Positions 1 through 10,374 of a stretch of 64,000 nucleotides of DNA are shown here, piece after piece. The notes beneath the pieces are model-generated. The model was not told the DNA's origin. It did not search any database and was given only the letters and a program-made list of their open reading frames with translations. The position numbers and the translations under genes were made by a program. The stretch's first letter is position 1. Each line of letters starts with the position of its first letter. Source of the DNA: Hypnocyclicus thermotrophus (lineage in GTDB: Bacteria; Fusobacteriota; Fusobacteriia; Fusobacteriales; Fusobacteriaceae); contig NZ_SOBG01000004.1 in the NCBI RefSeq assembly GCF_004365575.1, forward strand, positions 186,001 through 250,000, read 5' to 3'.

Positions 1-940
1 CCGCCATCTTTAATTCTTCATCACTAAAATCAATTGGCTTTCTATAATGAGAGCTAAGTATAAAAAATCTAAGAATTCTACCTTCATATTTTTCAAGTAC
101 TTCTCTTAGAAGAAAAAAATTATTTTTCGATTTTGACATTTTTTCTCCTTTAATATTTATATACCCATTATGCATCCAATATCTAGCAAAATTTCCACCA
201 TATCCACATTTTGATTGTGCTATTTCATTTTCATGATGCGGAAATATAAGGTCTTGACCCCCGCCATGTATATCAAAATCTTTTCCTAAAAATTTATAAC
301 TCATTACAGAACATTCAAGATGCCATCCTGGTCTACCTTTTCCCCAAGGTGAACCCCAGAATGGCTCTCCCTCTTTTGCTGCTTTCCATAAAGTAAAATC
401 TAATGGATTTTTTTTCTTATCATTTACTTCGATTCTAGCTCCACTTACTAATTCATCTATTTTTTGATGTGATAATTCACCATAATTCTCTTTATATTTT
501 TCTATATCAAAATATACATCTCCTTCAGAAGCATAAGCATAACCTTTTTCTTCTAAATCTTTTACAAGTTTTATCATCTCTTTAATATTCTCTGTTGCTT
601 TAGGTCTTATCATTCCTTCTTCTTTTAAATTTATTTTTGCTGTATCTTCAAAATATGCTGTAATGTATTTTTTTGCAACTTCTTTTACTTCAATTCCTTC
701 TTCGTTAGCTCTATTTATCATTTTATCATCTATATCCGTAAAATTTTGTACATATGTTACTTCATATCCTTTATATTCTAAATATCTTCTAACAGTATCA
801 TAAAATACTGCTGGTCTTGCATTTCCAATGTGTATATAATTATAAACTGTAGGTCCACATACATACATTTTTACTTTATTAGGCTCTACTGTTTTAAAAT
901 CTTCTAATTTTTGTGTTAATGTATTATATATTTTAATCAT
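1..940 (-). CDS. cysS: Cysteinyl-tRNA synthetase, C-terminal part cut by window edge
   Basis: Class I aminoacyl-tRNA synthetase that charges tRNA-Cys in the cytoplasm. About 313 N-terminal codons are visible. The start is ATG at 940-938, with GAGGTG just upstream inside the end of cysE; the two genes overlap by 8 bases. Seen motifs: a zinc-ligand Cys in [10 protein letters not shown], the HIGH-type motif HIGNARP near residue 37, the zinc-site region GWHLECS and HHENEIAQ, and the signature KMSKS near residue 270. The remaining anticodon-binding region lies before base 1. The cysE-cysS order is a common co-transcribed pair linking cysteine synthesis and use. Confidence 0.95.
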   Translation of the reverse strand, partial: MIKIYNTLTQKLEDFKTVEPNKVKMYVCGPTVYNYIHIGNARPAVFYDTVRRYLEYKGYEVTYVQNFTDIDDKMINRANEEGIEVKEVAKKYITAYFEDTAKINLKEEGMIRPKATENIKEMIKLVKDLEEKGYAYASEGDVYFDIEKYKENYGELSHQKIDELVSGARIEVNDKKKNPLDFTLWKAAKEGEPFWGSPWGKGRPGWHLECSVMSYKFLGKDFDIHGGGQDLIFPHHENEIAQSKCGYGGNFARYWMHNGYINIKGEKMSKSKNNFFLLREVLEKYEGRILRFFILSSHYRKPIDFSDEELKMA

Positions 941-1619
941 TTTTCACCTCATTATCAGTACTATTTCTCTCTTCTGTGCTTCTTATTTTACATGTTTCAC
1001 ATTTTATTCTTTTAGCTAATTCTCTTAAGCTTCTCTCTACTTCATGCATCTCATCTAAAATTGGATCAGGTAAATCCATATGATTTAAATTTGTAATTGT
1101 ATCTTTTACTTTTTCTCCATTTATTCTTACAATTCTACCTGGTATTCCTACTACTGTAGAATTATCTGGAACATCGCTAAGTACCACAGAATTAGATCCA
1201 ATATTTACATTATTTCCTACTTTAAATGAACCTAATATTTTTGCTCCTGCTCCAATTACTACATTATTTCCAATAGTTGGATGTCTTTTCCCTTTTTCTT
1301 TACCTGTTCCTCCAAGGGTAACTCCTTGATATATAGTAACATCATCACCTATTTCTGCAGTTTCTCCTATTACCACGCCCATACCATGGTCTATAAAAAA
1401 TCTCTTTCCTATTTTTGCTCCTGGATGTATTTCTATTCCTGTAAAAAATCGACTCATCATAGCTATTAAATTTGCAAAAAATTTCAATTTTCTTTTATAT
1501 AAAAAATGTGCAATTTTATGCCAAAATATAGCATGTACTCCTGGATAAAGAAGTAAAATACATACACAATTAGTAGCTGCTGGATCTCTATCTTTTATTG
1601 ATTTTATTGTTTCAAACAT
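933..1619 (-). CDS. cysE: Serine O-acetyltransferase
   Basis: Makes O-acetylserine from serine and acetyl-CoA, the first step of cysteine synthesis. At 228 residues it is the shorter form of the family. After a helical N-terminal segment, a left-handed beta-helix of hexapeptide repeats runs from about residue 60 to 170, with the characteristic [22 protein letters not shown] and GVTLGGTG segments. A C-terminal CETC pair near residue 210 is present; I do not know its role. ATG at 1619 follows GGAGGTAAAAT. It overlaps cysS by 8 bases, so translation is probably coupled. Confidence 0.95.
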   Translation of the reverse strand: MFETIKSIKDRDPAATNCVCILLLYPGVHAIFWHKIAHFLYKRKLKFFANLIAMMSRFFTGIEIHPGAKIGKRFFIDHGMGVVIGETAEIGDDVTIYQGVTLGGTGKEKGKRHPTIGNNVVIGAGAKILGSFKVGNNVNIGSNSVVLSDVPDNSTVVGIPGRIVRINGEKVKDTITNLNHMDLPDPILDEMHEVERSLRELAKRIKCETCKIRSTEERNSTDNEVKND

Positions 1620-1629
1620 ATTTTACCTC

Positions 1630-2478
1630 CTATTTTCTTTCTTGTGTTATTCTATTTAATTCTCTAATAGTTAGGTGAATATCTTCATCTTTTTGAGTTG
1701 GTGTATAAATTCTAGCTCTTCTTATTTTTTCTTTTTCTAATTCGATTACTTTAAAATCAATTTCAAAATCATTTAATTTATTTTCAACTTTTCCAAATGG
1801 GTCAATCACCATAGAATTTCCAGCAAAATTAATACCATCTTCATATCCTACTCTATGAGAAAATACTACATAACTATTAAACATATCAGCATATGTTTTC
1901 AGCATATTTTCCCATGTTAATATATTTGCTGGTTGTTCATTTTGATATTCTCTTGATGGACTATTTGCTAATACAAATATATAGTCTGCTTTATCTTGAT
2001 TTAATATATACATAGTAGAGCCATGCCATGCATCTTCACATATAAGCATACCTATTCTTCCAAATTTTGTGTCAAATGCTCTTATTTTATCACCTCTAGA
2101 AAAATATCTATATTCATCAAACATTCCATATGTTGGTAAATATACTTTTCTATGAGTATGTATAAGTTTACCATCTTCTAAATAAAATGCAGAATTATAA
2201 AAATTATGCTCTTTAGTTTCTTCTACTCCACCAAATATTATAGATATTTTTTTACTATACTCTAATAAAATTTTAGGTATTTCTCCATCTTCTACCCATT
2301 TCGCTACTACTGGTACCATGTCTTTTAAAAAATATCCTGTAAGTGAAAGCTCAGGAAACACTATAATATCTGCTTTTTTTGATATGGCTTTCTCTATATT
2401 TTCTTGTAATATTTCAAGATTTTTTTCTACATCTCCTAAGTATGGTTTTATTTGTGCTAATGCTACTTTTAATTTCAT
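1630..2478 (-). CDS. Carbon-nitrogen hydrolase, nitrilase superfamily
   Basis: A 282-residue amidase-type enzyme. The catalytic triad is visible: Glu43 in FPELSLTGY, Lys111 in HRKVYLPT and Cys147 in ICEDAWH. The ICEDAW context resembles the glutaminase domain of NAD synthetases and some amidases, but there is no attached synthetase domain. The substrate cannot be read from sequence. It sits 10 bases upstream of cysE and 12 bases downstream of the citramalate synthase gene on the same strand, so these genes probably share a transcript. The family assignment is secure; the specific reaction is open. Confidence 0.85.
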   Translation of the reverse strand: MKLKVALAQIKPYLGDVEKNLEILQENIEKAISKKADIIVFPELSLTGYFLKDMVPVVAKWVEDGEIPKILLEYSKKISIIFGGVEETKEHNFYNSAFYLEDGKLIHTHRKVYLPTYGMFDEYRYFSRGDKIRAFDTKFGRIGMLICEDAWHGSTMYILNQDKADYIFVLANSPSREYQNEQPANILTWENMLKTYADMFNSYVVFSHRVGYEDGINFAGNSMVIDPFGKVENKLNDFEIDFKVIELEKEKIRRARIYTPTQKDEDIHLTIRELNRITQERK

Positions 2479-2490
2479 TTTTCTTCCTCT

Positions 2491-4068
2491 CTATTTTTTA
2501 TGTTTCTCATATTTATTATATAAATAATAATTAAACATATCTACAAGCGCTTCCCAACTTGCTTTTATTATATTTGTAGATACACCTACTGTACTCCATT
2601 CTTCTCCTGTTTCACTATTTTTAGATTCTACAAGTACTCTTACTAATGATTGTGTTGCTTCACTATTTAATATTCTTACTTTATAGTCACTAAGTGTTAC
2701 TTTTTCAAGTTCTGGATATTCATGTAATAATGCTTTCTTTAATGCTTTTGTAAGAGCATCAACAGGTCCATTTCCTTCAGCAACTGTATAGTATTCATTT
2801 CCTTCTATTTCTAATTTTACTGTTCCTTCAGATACTTCTCGAAGTTCATAATTTTCTTCACTTATTATTCTAAAACTTTTTACATTAATAAAGTCTACTT
2901 TTTTATTTAATTCTCTTTGAACTAATAATTCAAATGAAGCTTCTGCACCTTCATATTCATACCCTTTATTTACTTTTGATTTTACAGCTTTTATTACTTT
3001 TGTAATTTCATTATCATCTAAAATTATATCTAAATCAAACTCTTTTAATTTATATTTTATATTACTTTTTCCAGAAAGATCAGAAATTGATACAACCCTT
3101 TTATTTCCAACATTTTCAGGGCTCATATGCTCATAACTTTGGCTATTTTTCATTATAGCACTTACATGTACTCCACCTTTATGAGCAAATGCATTTGTCC
3201 CTACAAATGGCATTCTTATTTCATGAGCAAAATTCGATAATTCACTTACATATTTTGATAATTGTGTAAGTTTCGTTATATTATCTCCTAAAATATCATA
3301 GTTCATTTTAAGTTGTAAAATAGGTATTATCTCACAAAGATTTGCATTTCCACATCTTTCTCCGTATCCATTTATTGTTCCATGTATTTGCATAGCTCCT
3401 GCAAGTATTGATTCTATACTATTTATTGTTGCCATACCAGAATCATTATGAAAATGTACACCTATTTCTGTAGAAATATTTTCTTTTACATCTTTAATTA
3501 TATCTCTTATTTCTAAGTAATGTTGTCCTCCATTAGTATCAGCTAGTATTATTCTCGTAGCCCCTGCTTTTTCAGCTTCTTTTAATACACTTAAAGCATA
3601 CCCTTTATTCTTTTTATAACCATCAAAAAAATGCTCTGCTGTAAAAAATACCTCTTTTATTTTTTCTTTTAAGTATTTTACTGACTCATATACTATTTCT
3701 AGGTTTTTTTCAAGTGTAATTCCAAATATATCTGTTACATGTAAATCCCATGATTTACCAAATATATTAGCTACATCTGGTTCTATTTCTATTATCGTAT
3801 TTAAATTTTTATCATCTTCTATTTTATTTTTATAATATGCCGTACTTCCAAAAGCTACAATTTTTGAATGTTTTAACTTATGATTTTTTATTTCTTTGAA
3901 AAATTGATAATCTTTTGGATTTGAACTAGGCCATCCACATTCTAAAAAATCTATACCTACATCATCCATTTTTTTCGCTATTTTTATTTTATCTTCAAGT
4001 GAAAAATTCACTCCTATCATTTGACTTCCATCTCTTAAAGTAGTGTCGAATATTTCTATTTTCTTCAT
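2491..4068 (-). CDS. cimA: Citramalate synthase
   Basis: Condenses pyruvate and acetyl-CoA to (R)-citramalate, the threonine-independent entry to isoleucine. At 525 residues the TIM barrel (about 1-275) starts with the family signature FDTTLRDGSQ and carries HFHNDSGMA, whose His residues bind metal. A linker follows, then a C-terminal LeuA-type regulatory domain (about 395-520) expected to bind isoleucine. The length and the pattern near SGKSNIKYKLKEF favour the CimA branch over isopropylmalate or homocitrate synthase. ATG at 4068 follows AGGAGG. No other isoleucine genes are in view. Confidence 0.85.
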   Translation of the reverse strand: MKKIEIFDTTLRDGSQMIGVNFSLEDKIKIAKKMDDVGIDFLECGWPSSNPKDYQFFKEIKNHKLKHSKIVAFGSTAYYKNKIEDDKNLNTIIEIEPDVANIFGKSWDLHVTDIFGITLEKNLEIVYESVKYLKEKIKEVFFTAEHFFDGYKKNKGYALSVLKEAEKAGATRIILADTNGGQHYLEIRDIIKDVKENISTEIGVHFHNDSGMATINSIESILAGAMQIHGTINGYGERCGNANLCEIIPILQLKMNYDILGDNITKLTQLSKYVSELSNFAHEIRMPFVGTNAFAHKGGVHVSAIMKNSQSYEHMSPENVGNKRVVSISDLSGKSNIKYKLKEFDLDIILDDNEITKVIKAVKSKVNKGYEYEGAEASFELLVQRELNKKVDFINVKSFRIISEENYELREVSEGTVKLEIEGNEYYTVAEGNGPVDALTKALKKALLHEYPELEKVTLSDYKVRILNSEATQSLVRVLVESKNSETGEEWSTVGVSTNIIKASWEALVDMFNYYLYNKYEKHKK

Positions 4069-4076
4069 AAATCCTC

Positions 4077-4754
4077 CTATTTTGCCAAATAGATAAGATC
4101 TTCTTTAGTAGTAATTTTTATATTATCATAGTCTCCTTCAAGTATTTTTACTTTTTCATCTATTTTTTCTACAAGTGAAGAATCATCAGTTCCTAAATAT
4201 CCTTCATCTTTTGCTTTTTTATATGCTTTTTTTAGAGTTTTTATTCTAAATACTTGTGGAGTCTGTGCAGCTACTAAGCTATTTCTATTTGGCGTATGAA
4301 TTATAATTCCATTTTCATCGACAACCTTAATAGTATCTTTTACCATTACTCCTATTACTACACCACTTATATCCATATTTTTTTCTAATTCTTTATATGC
4401 TTTCTCTATATATTCTTCTTTTATAAATGGACGTACTCCATCTTGTACTGCTACTATTGCATCTTCATCTTCTATTATTTTTAATGCATTATATACAGAA
4501 TCTTGTCTTTCTTTTCCACCTTGTATTACATTTTTTACTTTTTCTATATTAAATTCTTTTACATAGTCTTTTACTTTCTCTATATATTCTCTATTTGTTA
4601 CTATAATTATATCTGTTACTAATTTATTTTTTGATATAGTTTCCAAAGTTTTTATAAAAATAGGTTTTTTATTATATTCTAAAAACTGTTTTGGATAATC
4701 AAGCTGCATTCTTTTTCCAATTCCAGCAGCTGCCACTATATAATAATATTTCAT
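4077..4754 (-). CDS. ispD: 2-C-methyl-D-erythritol 4-phosphate cytidylyltransferase
   Basis: Third step of the MEP isoprenoid pathway, making CDP-methylerythritol from CTP. The 225-residue protein has the nucleotide-binding N-terminus AAAGIGKRM, the QGGKERQDSVYNAL segment, the VQDGVRPF motif and a C-terminal KITTKEDL, all typical of IspD. Its ATG overlaps the stop of the upstream PIN-TRAM gene in an ATGA arrangement, so the two are probably translationally coupled. dxr, another gene of the pathway, is at 53138-54283. Confidence 0.93.
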   Translation of the reverse strand: MKYYYIVAAAGIGKRMQLDYPKQFLEYNKKPIFIKTLETISKNKLVTDIIIVTNREYIEKVKDYVKEFNIEKVKNVIQGGKERQDSVYNALKIIEDEDAIVAVQDGVRPFIKEEYIEKAYKELEKNMDISGVVIGVMVKDTIKVVDENGIIIHTPNRNSLVAAQTPQVFRIKTLKKAYKKAKDEGYLGTDDSSLVEKIDEKVKILEGDYDNIKITTKEDLIYLAK

Positions 4755-5530
4755 TTTTTTATTCTCCCAAATATCATTCTACCTGCAGCTGTAGGATATA
4801 CACTTGTTATTATCAATGTAACTATTTCTCCTACATGATCTCCACCATCTTCAGCTACTACCATAGTTCCATCTTGTAAGTACCCGACAGCTTGACCATC
4901 TCTATCACCTTTTTTTATAAGCTCTATAGTTAATTCTTCATTTGGAAGAACTACGAGTTTTAATGAATTTGCTAATTGATTTATATTTAATACTTTTACT
5001 CCTTGTATTGTAGCTACTTTATTTAAATTAAAATCAGTAGTTAATACATCTCCTTCAATATCTTTTGCCAATTTTACAAGTTTTGCATCTACTTCTTTTT
5101 CTGGATAATCTTTTTCTTCTATTACAATATTATATTCTTTTATTTCTTGTAGTTGTTTTACAAGATCTAGACCTCTTCTTCCTCTAGCTCTTTTCATATT
5201 ATCACTAGAATCAGATAAAGTTTGTAATTCTTCTAAAACGAATTTAGGTATAACAATATCTCCTTCTAAAAATCCAGAATTCATAATATCTAATATTCTA
5301 CCATCAATTATTATACTACTGTCTAATATTTTAGCTTTTGCTCCTTTTTCTATTTTTCTTTCTTCTAAAATTTTTTTAATATATTCAACAAAATGAACTA
5401 TTAAATAACTTAATACAATAGAAAGTACTCCTAATAATATTATTCCTTCTTTGCTATTTGAAAAACCAAATAAAACATAGATAAAAATAATATAGCTAAT
5501 AATAGTAATAAAAAAAGCTTTTAAATTCAT
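4751..5530 (-). CDS. Membrane-anchored PIN-TRAM domain protein (YacL-like)
   Basis: 259 residues. Two N-terminal hydrophobic segments (about 5-24 and 28-50) anchor a PIN nuclease-like domain from about residue 66, with acidic residues in ILDSSIIIDGRI and LTTDFNLNK. A C-terminal TRAM RNA-binding-type domain follows (about 185-250, GQAVGYLQDGTMVVAE). This matches the Bacillus YacL family, which usually has four membrane segments, so this copy looks shortened at the N-terminus. Pairing with ispD is a recurrent gene order. Molecular role uncertain; an RNA-directed function is inferred. Confidence 0.85.
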   Translation of the reverse strand: MNLKAFFITIISYIIFIYVLFGFSNSKEGIILLGVLSIVLSYLIVHFVEYIKKILEERKIEKGAKAKILDSSIIIDGRILDIMNSGFLEGDIVIPKFVLEELQTLSDSSDNMKRARGRRGLDLVKQLQEIKEYNIVIEEKDYPEKEVDAKLVKLAKDIEGDVLTTDFNLNKVATIQGVKVLNINQLANSLKLVVLPNEELTIELIKKGDRDGQAVGYLQDGTMVVAEDGGDHVGEIVTLIITSVYPTAAGRMIFGRIKK

Positions 5531-5709
5531 AATCCTAGCCCCTAAACTTTTTTCGTTTAATGGACTTTCACCTCTCTTTCATAATTTTTATTTTTCCTAA
5601 CTCTTTTTTTATAATAATTCTATTTAATATAGAATAATATAATTAATAAATTACACAAAGCACATAACTTTTAACAAAATAAAATCACTATTTAATTTTA
5701 ATTCTTTTT

Positions 5710-7824
5710 CTATTTATAATAAAAATTTATAACATCACCATTTTTAATCTTAGTTGTAAATTCTGCTTCTTTAGAGTTTACAATAATTTTTAATAATTTT
5801 CCACTTTCATGATCATTTAATAATGTTTTAGGATCATAATATTTAAATACATCTGATACAAGAGGTAGATTTTCTTCTGGAATATCAAAATCTATTTTAT
5901 CTCCATCTTTTATTTCTCTATCACTTGACACTACTTTTCCATTTAAAATAATAGATTTTTTCAATTCATCAAAAATTATCTCTTTTTCATTTACAATGAC
6001 TTTAAATTTGTTATCTGTTTCCTCTAAAATATCTTTTATTTTCATATTTCCTAATTCATTTTTTTCTATTCTTATATTATCTCCGTTTTGAATAATATAA
6101 TTTGGTGTTATTTCTTCTTCATCTTTATATATTTTTAAACCAGGAATTATCATTTCTAATTCTTTACCATTTAATATAATTTTTATTGTTTTCTCTAAAC
6201 TTTCAGAAATAACATCTTTTACCATTATTTTATTTAGTATTTCTAACTCATCTCTATCTTGAATAAGATATTTATCATCTAAACTTTTGCCATCTTTTAA
6301 TATTTTTATATCTATTTCTTTTGTTTTATCATTAAGTTTAAATTTTATTTTATCATATTTCTTTTTTAAGTCTTTTATAGAAACCACTGCATCTCTACCA
6401 TCACGAATTGGCTTTATCTCTATAGTATCACCATCTTTTATCTCTTTATCAAGACTAGCAAATTTATTATTTACTTTTATTACAGCTCTTTTTCCCATCT
6501 CACCTTTAAATATCTCTAATTTCCCATTTATTGTAACTGTTATTGCATTTCCTGGCTTACTATAAAGTAATTTTGTATCATATCCTATTGATAATAATAC
6601 TTCCATTAAAGACATATGTTTTGTAAAAGAAAATACTCTATGAGATACTTTATTTATAGAAATAGTTAAAATATTAAATTCTTTTCCTTGAAAAGCCATA
6701 TTTGCTATACCAATAGGGGTTACATATTCTGCTGTACTTAACATATTTTCACTATTTACAAGAGACTTAATTGCTTCAGTTCCTCTTACTGCTACTCTTC
6801 CAGCTACAAGTGAAACTTTTTCAGCTATTTTTTCTCTAAGTTTTGGTATAAGAGAACCTCCTCCTATCAAAATTATTGCTTGAGGGGCTCCTTCATTTAA
6901 TTCTAAAATTTTCTCTGATATTTTTAAACTTAATTTTTCAAGGATAGGATCTATTTTTTCAAAAATTTCTTTTGTTGTTATTTCATATTCTATACCTAAT
7001 ATATCTTGATATTTAACTATTTCATTATCTTTTAAAGATTTTTTTATTCTTTCTGCTTCCTCAAAATCTAATAAATAATCTTCTTCTATTTTTTCTGTAA
7101 TTTCATCTCCAGCCATAGGTACCATTCCATAACCTACCACTTTCCCAGATTTTGTTATGGCTATATCCGATGTACCTGCTCCAATATCTACAAGCGCTAT
7201 ATTGAGTTTTCTCATATCTTCAGGTACTACTACATTAATTGCGGCAATAGGCTCTAATGTAAGATTTTCTATTCCTAAATCTACTTTATTTAACATTGTA
7301 TACATACTATCCACTACTACTTTTGGTAAAAATGTAGCTAAAAGTTCTATTTCTAATTCTTCACCTTTTTGATATAATGGATTTTTTATTTCTACTCCAT
7401 CTAACTTATATTCTATCACACTATAACCTACACAATAATACTCTTTATTATTTTCATTTCCTAATGATTTTATTGTATTTTGGATAGCTAATAATTCTAC
7501 TGTCAATATATCATCTTCGGATAGTTCTTCACTTGAATCAAAAGATTTTTTAGCTTTTCCTCTAAATGTAATAAGATTACGTCCCGCTACTGCTACTGCT
7601 ACTTCTTCTATTTTTTCTTTTGTTTTATCTTCCATAGTATCTTTTAATATTTTTACTGTTTTAGCTACTTTTGATATATCATGTATTTGTCCATCAAGCA
7701 TCGCCCTACTTTCATGCTCTTTAGAAACCATATCTATTATTTTTATTTTATCCTCTTCTGTGTATTCTGCAAGTAAAAGTACTACATTTCTAGTACCTAC
7801 ATCCAGTGCATAAACTTTTTTCAA
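5710..7824 (-). CDS. FtsA-like actin-fold ATPase with long repeat tail
   Basis: A 704-residue protein. Residues 1-395 form an actin/Hsp70-type ATPase of the FtsA family: phosphate-1 loop ALDVGTRN, phosphate-2 loop LVDIGAGTSD near 212-221, and adenosine motif ILIGGGS near 318-324. FtsA is normally about 420 residues and ends in a membrane helix; here about 300 extra residues contain several short units ending in K-D/N-G-D-x-I, resembling small beta-grasp folds. The start is TTG at 7824 after GGGGTG. It lies 16 bases downstream of mutS2, not beside ftsZ. It may be a second, non-divisome actin homologue; the function is inferred only. Confidence 0.7.
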   Translation of the reverse strand: MKKVYALDVGTRNVVLLLAEYTEEDKIKIIDMVSKEHESRAMLDGQIHDISKVAKTVKILKDTMEDKTKEKIEEVAVAVAGRNLITFRGKAKKSFDSSEELSEDDILTVELLAIQNTIKSLGNENNKEYYCVGYSVIEYKLDGVEIKNPLYQKGEELEIELLATFLPKVVVDSMYTMLNKVDLGIENLTLEPIAAINVVVPEDMRKLNIALVDIGAGTSDIAITKSGKVVGYGMVPMAGDEITEKIEEDYLLDFEEAERIKKSLKDNEIVKYQDILGIEYEITTKEIFEKIDPILEKLSLKISEKILELNEGAPQAIILIGGGSLIPKLREKIAEKVSLVAGRVAVRGTEAIKSLVNSENMLSTAEYVTPIGIANMAFQGKEFNILTISINKVSHRVFSFTKHMSLMEVLLSIGYDTKLLYSKPGNAITVTINGKLEIFKGEMGKRAVIKVNNKFASLDKEIKDGDTIEIKPIRDGRDAVVSIKDLKKKYDKIKFKLNDKTKEIDIKILKDGKSLDDKYLIQDRDELEILNKIMVKDVISESLEKTIKIILNGKELEMIIPGLKIYKDEEEITPNYIIQNGDNIRIEKNELGNMKIKDILEETDNKFKVIVNEKEIIFDELKKSIILNGKVVSSDREIKDGDKIDFDIPEENLPLVSDVFKYYDPKTLLNDHESGKLLKIIVNSKEAEFTTKIKNGDVINFYYK

Positions 7825-7840
7825 AATCTAACACCCCTTT

Positions 7841-10183
7841 TTATTTTAGTGTCACAACTGTACATCCATAACCACCTTGATTTTGGTCTGCTATTTTAAA
7901 ACTTTCTACAAAACTAGCTGTCCTTAAATATTCATGTACTCCTTTTCTTAATACTCCTGTCCCTTTTCCATGTATTACATACACTTCTTTATATCCATTT
8001 AGTATTGCATCATCTAAATATTTCTCAAGATCATATATAGCATCTTCTAACATTTTACCTCGAAGATCTACTTCGGATTTAACATTGGATTTTTTTACAT
8101 TATTTACTCTAATATATTTTTGCTTATCTATTTGCTCTGATTTTTTTATATCATCATAATTAACCATAAGTTTTAGAATTCCAGCTTGTATTTGAGCTTT
8201 TTCTTTATTTGGATAATCTTTGAGTACTATTCCATCTTGATTTAAACTTTTTATAAATACTTTTTCTCCTATTTTTAAATCAAGATTTATTTTAATTTTC
8301 TTTTCTATTTTTACATTTTTAGTTTTCTCTTCTCTTATATTTTGACGAAGCATGTTTAAACTTTTTTCCGTTGCTTTTAATTCTTCTTTTTTCAATTCAT
8401 CTTTTTTTATTTTATCAATTAATGCTTTTGCTTTATTTTGAGCTTCTTTTATCATTTTATCAGCATTTTCATAAGCTTCTTTTAAAATACTATTTTTTTC
8501 TTTTTCTAGTTCTATCACTTTTTCTTCATATTCTTTTTTTAATTTTTCCGACTCTTTTTTTAACTCTTCTATCTCTACTTTTGCGTTTTCTATTTCTTCT
8601 GTTTTTTCTTTTATATTAGCTATCATATTTTCTACTTTTTTATCTTCTTCACTAATATATTTTTCTGCCCTTTCTATTATTTCTGTTGGTAATCCTAGTC
8701 TAGTCGCGATTTTTAGTGCATTACTTTCACCGGGTATTCCAAGTAATAGTCTATAAGTAGGTGATAATGTATTTGCATCAAATTCCATAGAAGCTGTTTC
8801 TACATTTTCTTCATTAAATGCATAAGCTTTTACTTCACTATAGTGTGTCGTTATAAATGATTTCACTTTTTTAGACTTTAAATAATCTATTACTGCCATT
8901 GCAAAAGCTGAACCTTCAATTGGATCTGTTCCAGAACCTAGTTCATCTAATAATACTAAACTAGATTTATTAATATTTTCTAAAATATCATGTACATTTT
9001 TCAAATGTGCTGAAAATGATGATAAACTTTGTTCTATACTTTGTTCATCTCCTATATCAGCATATACTCCTGTAAACATTCCAATTTCAGTTTTTTCATT
9101 TACTGGTATCAATATTCCACTAAGTGCCATAAGTGTATGAAGACCTGCGGTCTTTAATGCTACTGTTTTTCCACCTGTATTTGGTCCTGTAATAAGCAAT
9201 GTATTATAATTTTTTCCTATTTCAAAAGTAAGAGGAACAACTTTATCTTTTTCAATGAATGGATGTCTTGCCTCTATAAGTTTTAAATACTCTTTTTCGA
9301 TAATTTTTGGCATTATAGCATTTATTTCCAATGCATACCTTGCTTTTGAATAGATAAAATCAATATCTACTATTGCATCAGAAATTTTTAAAATTCCTTC
9401 TTTGTTCATTCTAAGCATATCTGTTGTTCTAAGTAAGATTTTTTTTATCTCTTCTCTTTCTCTTACCTGTAATTCTCTCATTTTATTATTTAATGAAACA
9501 ACTGATAATGGTTCAATAAATACTGTTTGTCCACTAGCTGACCTATCATGTTCTATTCCCTTTATCTGCCCTTTAAAATCAGCTTTTATTGGAATAACCA
9601 TTCTTCCTTCTCTTTCTGTAATAATTTTTTCTTGTATAGCCTTTGCATTAAGTGGATTAGATATTATATCATCAAATTTATTTTTTATATTAAGTGATAT
9701 ATTTTTCTTTTGCTCTCTAATATTTCTAAGTTCTAAAGAAGCGTCATCTTTCACCTCGCAACTATCATCAATTGCTTTTTCTATAATATCCTCTAATCCT
9801 TTATATACAGGAACATCTCTAAATTTCATATAAAGGTTTCTATATTTTGATTCTAAATTTTCTAATTTAGTTTTTACTCTTCTAAATGCTCTAAGAGTCT
9901 TTTTAATAGATACAAATTCTTCTGGTATTAAATACGTTCCTATTAATTCTATTCTTTTTATGTATTTTTCAATATCATTTATTCCAGATAAATCAATACC
10001 TTCATCATATTTTTCTATTTCTACTACTTCTGATACATATAAAAGTTCTTTTTTTATAACATTAATATCTTTAAATGGTGTAAGTTCTTCTATTTTCAAT
10101 TTTGTTGTATCTAATATAGAATATTTTATAATTTCCTTTTTCAGTTTGTCATATTCAAGTACATTAAATGTATGAGTATTCAT
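7841..10183 (-). CDS. mutS2: Endonuclease MutS2 with Smr domain
   Basis: About 780 residues. It has a MutS core with a clamp region, the ABC-type ATPase with Walker A GPNTGGKT and Walker B VLLDELGSGTD, a long Lys/Glu coiled coil after the ATPase (about 510-640), and a C-terminal Smr nuclease domain (VDLRGKMLEDA and HGKGTGVLRKGV). Family members suppress recombination or act in rescue of collided ribosomes; which applies here is unknown. I chose ATG at 10183, because GGGAGG lies just before it, over the GTG four codons upstream that overlaps this ribosome site. Confidence 0.93.
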   Translation of the reverse strand: MNTHTFNVLEYDKLKKEIIKYSILDTTKLKIEELTPFKDINVIKKELLYVSEVVEIEKYDEGIDLSGINDIEKYIKRIELIGTYLIPEEFVSIKKTLRAFRRVKTKLENLESKYRNLYMKFRDVPVYKGLEDIIEKAIDDSCEVKDDASLELRNIREQKKNISLNIKNKFDDIISNPLNAKAIQEKIITEREGRMVIPIKADFKGQIKGIEHDRSASGQTVFIEPLSVVSLNNKMRELQVREREEIKKILLRTTDMLRMNKEGILKISDAIVDIDFIYSKARYALEINAIMPKIIEKEYLKLIEARHPFIEKDKVVPLTFEIGKNYNTLLITGPNTGGKTVALKTAGLHTLMALSGILIPVNEKTEIGMFTGVYADIGDEQSIEQSLSSFSAHLKNVHDILENINKSSLVLLDELGSGTDPIEGSAFAMAVIDYLKSKKVKSFITTHYSEVKAYAFNEENVETASMEFDANTLSPTYRLLLGIPGESNALKIATRLGLPTEIIERAEKYISEEDKKVENMIANIKEKTEEIENAKVEIEELKKESEKLKKEYEEKVIELEKEKNSILKEAYENADKMIKEAQNKAKALIDKIKKDELKKEELKATEKSLNMLRQNIREEKTKNVKIEKKIKINLDLKIGEKVFIKSLNQDGIVLKDYPNKEKAQIQAGILKLMVNYDDIKKSEQIDKQKYIRVNNVKKSNVKSEVDLRGKMLEDAIYDLEKYLDDAILNGYKEVYVIHGKGTGVLRKGVHEYLRTASFVESFKIADQNQGGYGCTVVTLK

Positions 10184-10220
10184 CTTGCCTCCCACATAAT
10201 AAAATAAATAATTTCTTTTA

Positions 10221-10249
10221 ATTATATCATATAAAATCTAATTTTTCTA
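10221..10249 (-). promoter_or_regulatory. Weak candidate promoter for mutS2
   Basis: On the minus strand a perfect TATAAT lies at 10221-10226, 38 bases before the mutS2 start. The hexamer 17 bases upstream is TAGAAA, a poor -35. Together with the rpmB promoter it would make this intergenic region divergent. Confidence 0.35.
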
Positions 10250-10313
10250 TTATTAAAACTCTATTCTTTTTTATATTTTTCAATATTTTTTTATTTTTTA
10301 CAGTTTATTTTTC

Positions 10314-10342
10314 TTGCTTTTTTTTTAGAGTTATGATAAAAT
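10314..10342 (+). promoter_or_regulatory. Promoter of rpmB
   Basis: TTGCTT at 10314-10319, a 17-base spacer and TAAAAT at 10337-10342, ahead of an AGGAGGTG ribosome site. This is the only forward promoter needed for the monocistronic rpmB, whose transcript would stop at the terminator near 10640. Confidence 0.55.
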
Positions 10343-10374
10343 ATTATTCGGAATTTCTTTAGGAGGTGAAATTA

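Noticed and set aside
5531-5709. Possible small gene in the gap between the PIN-TRAM and FtsA-like genes
   Set aside because: Only AT-rich sequence without a frame having a ribosome site; probably promoter and terminator space, with no clear boxes.
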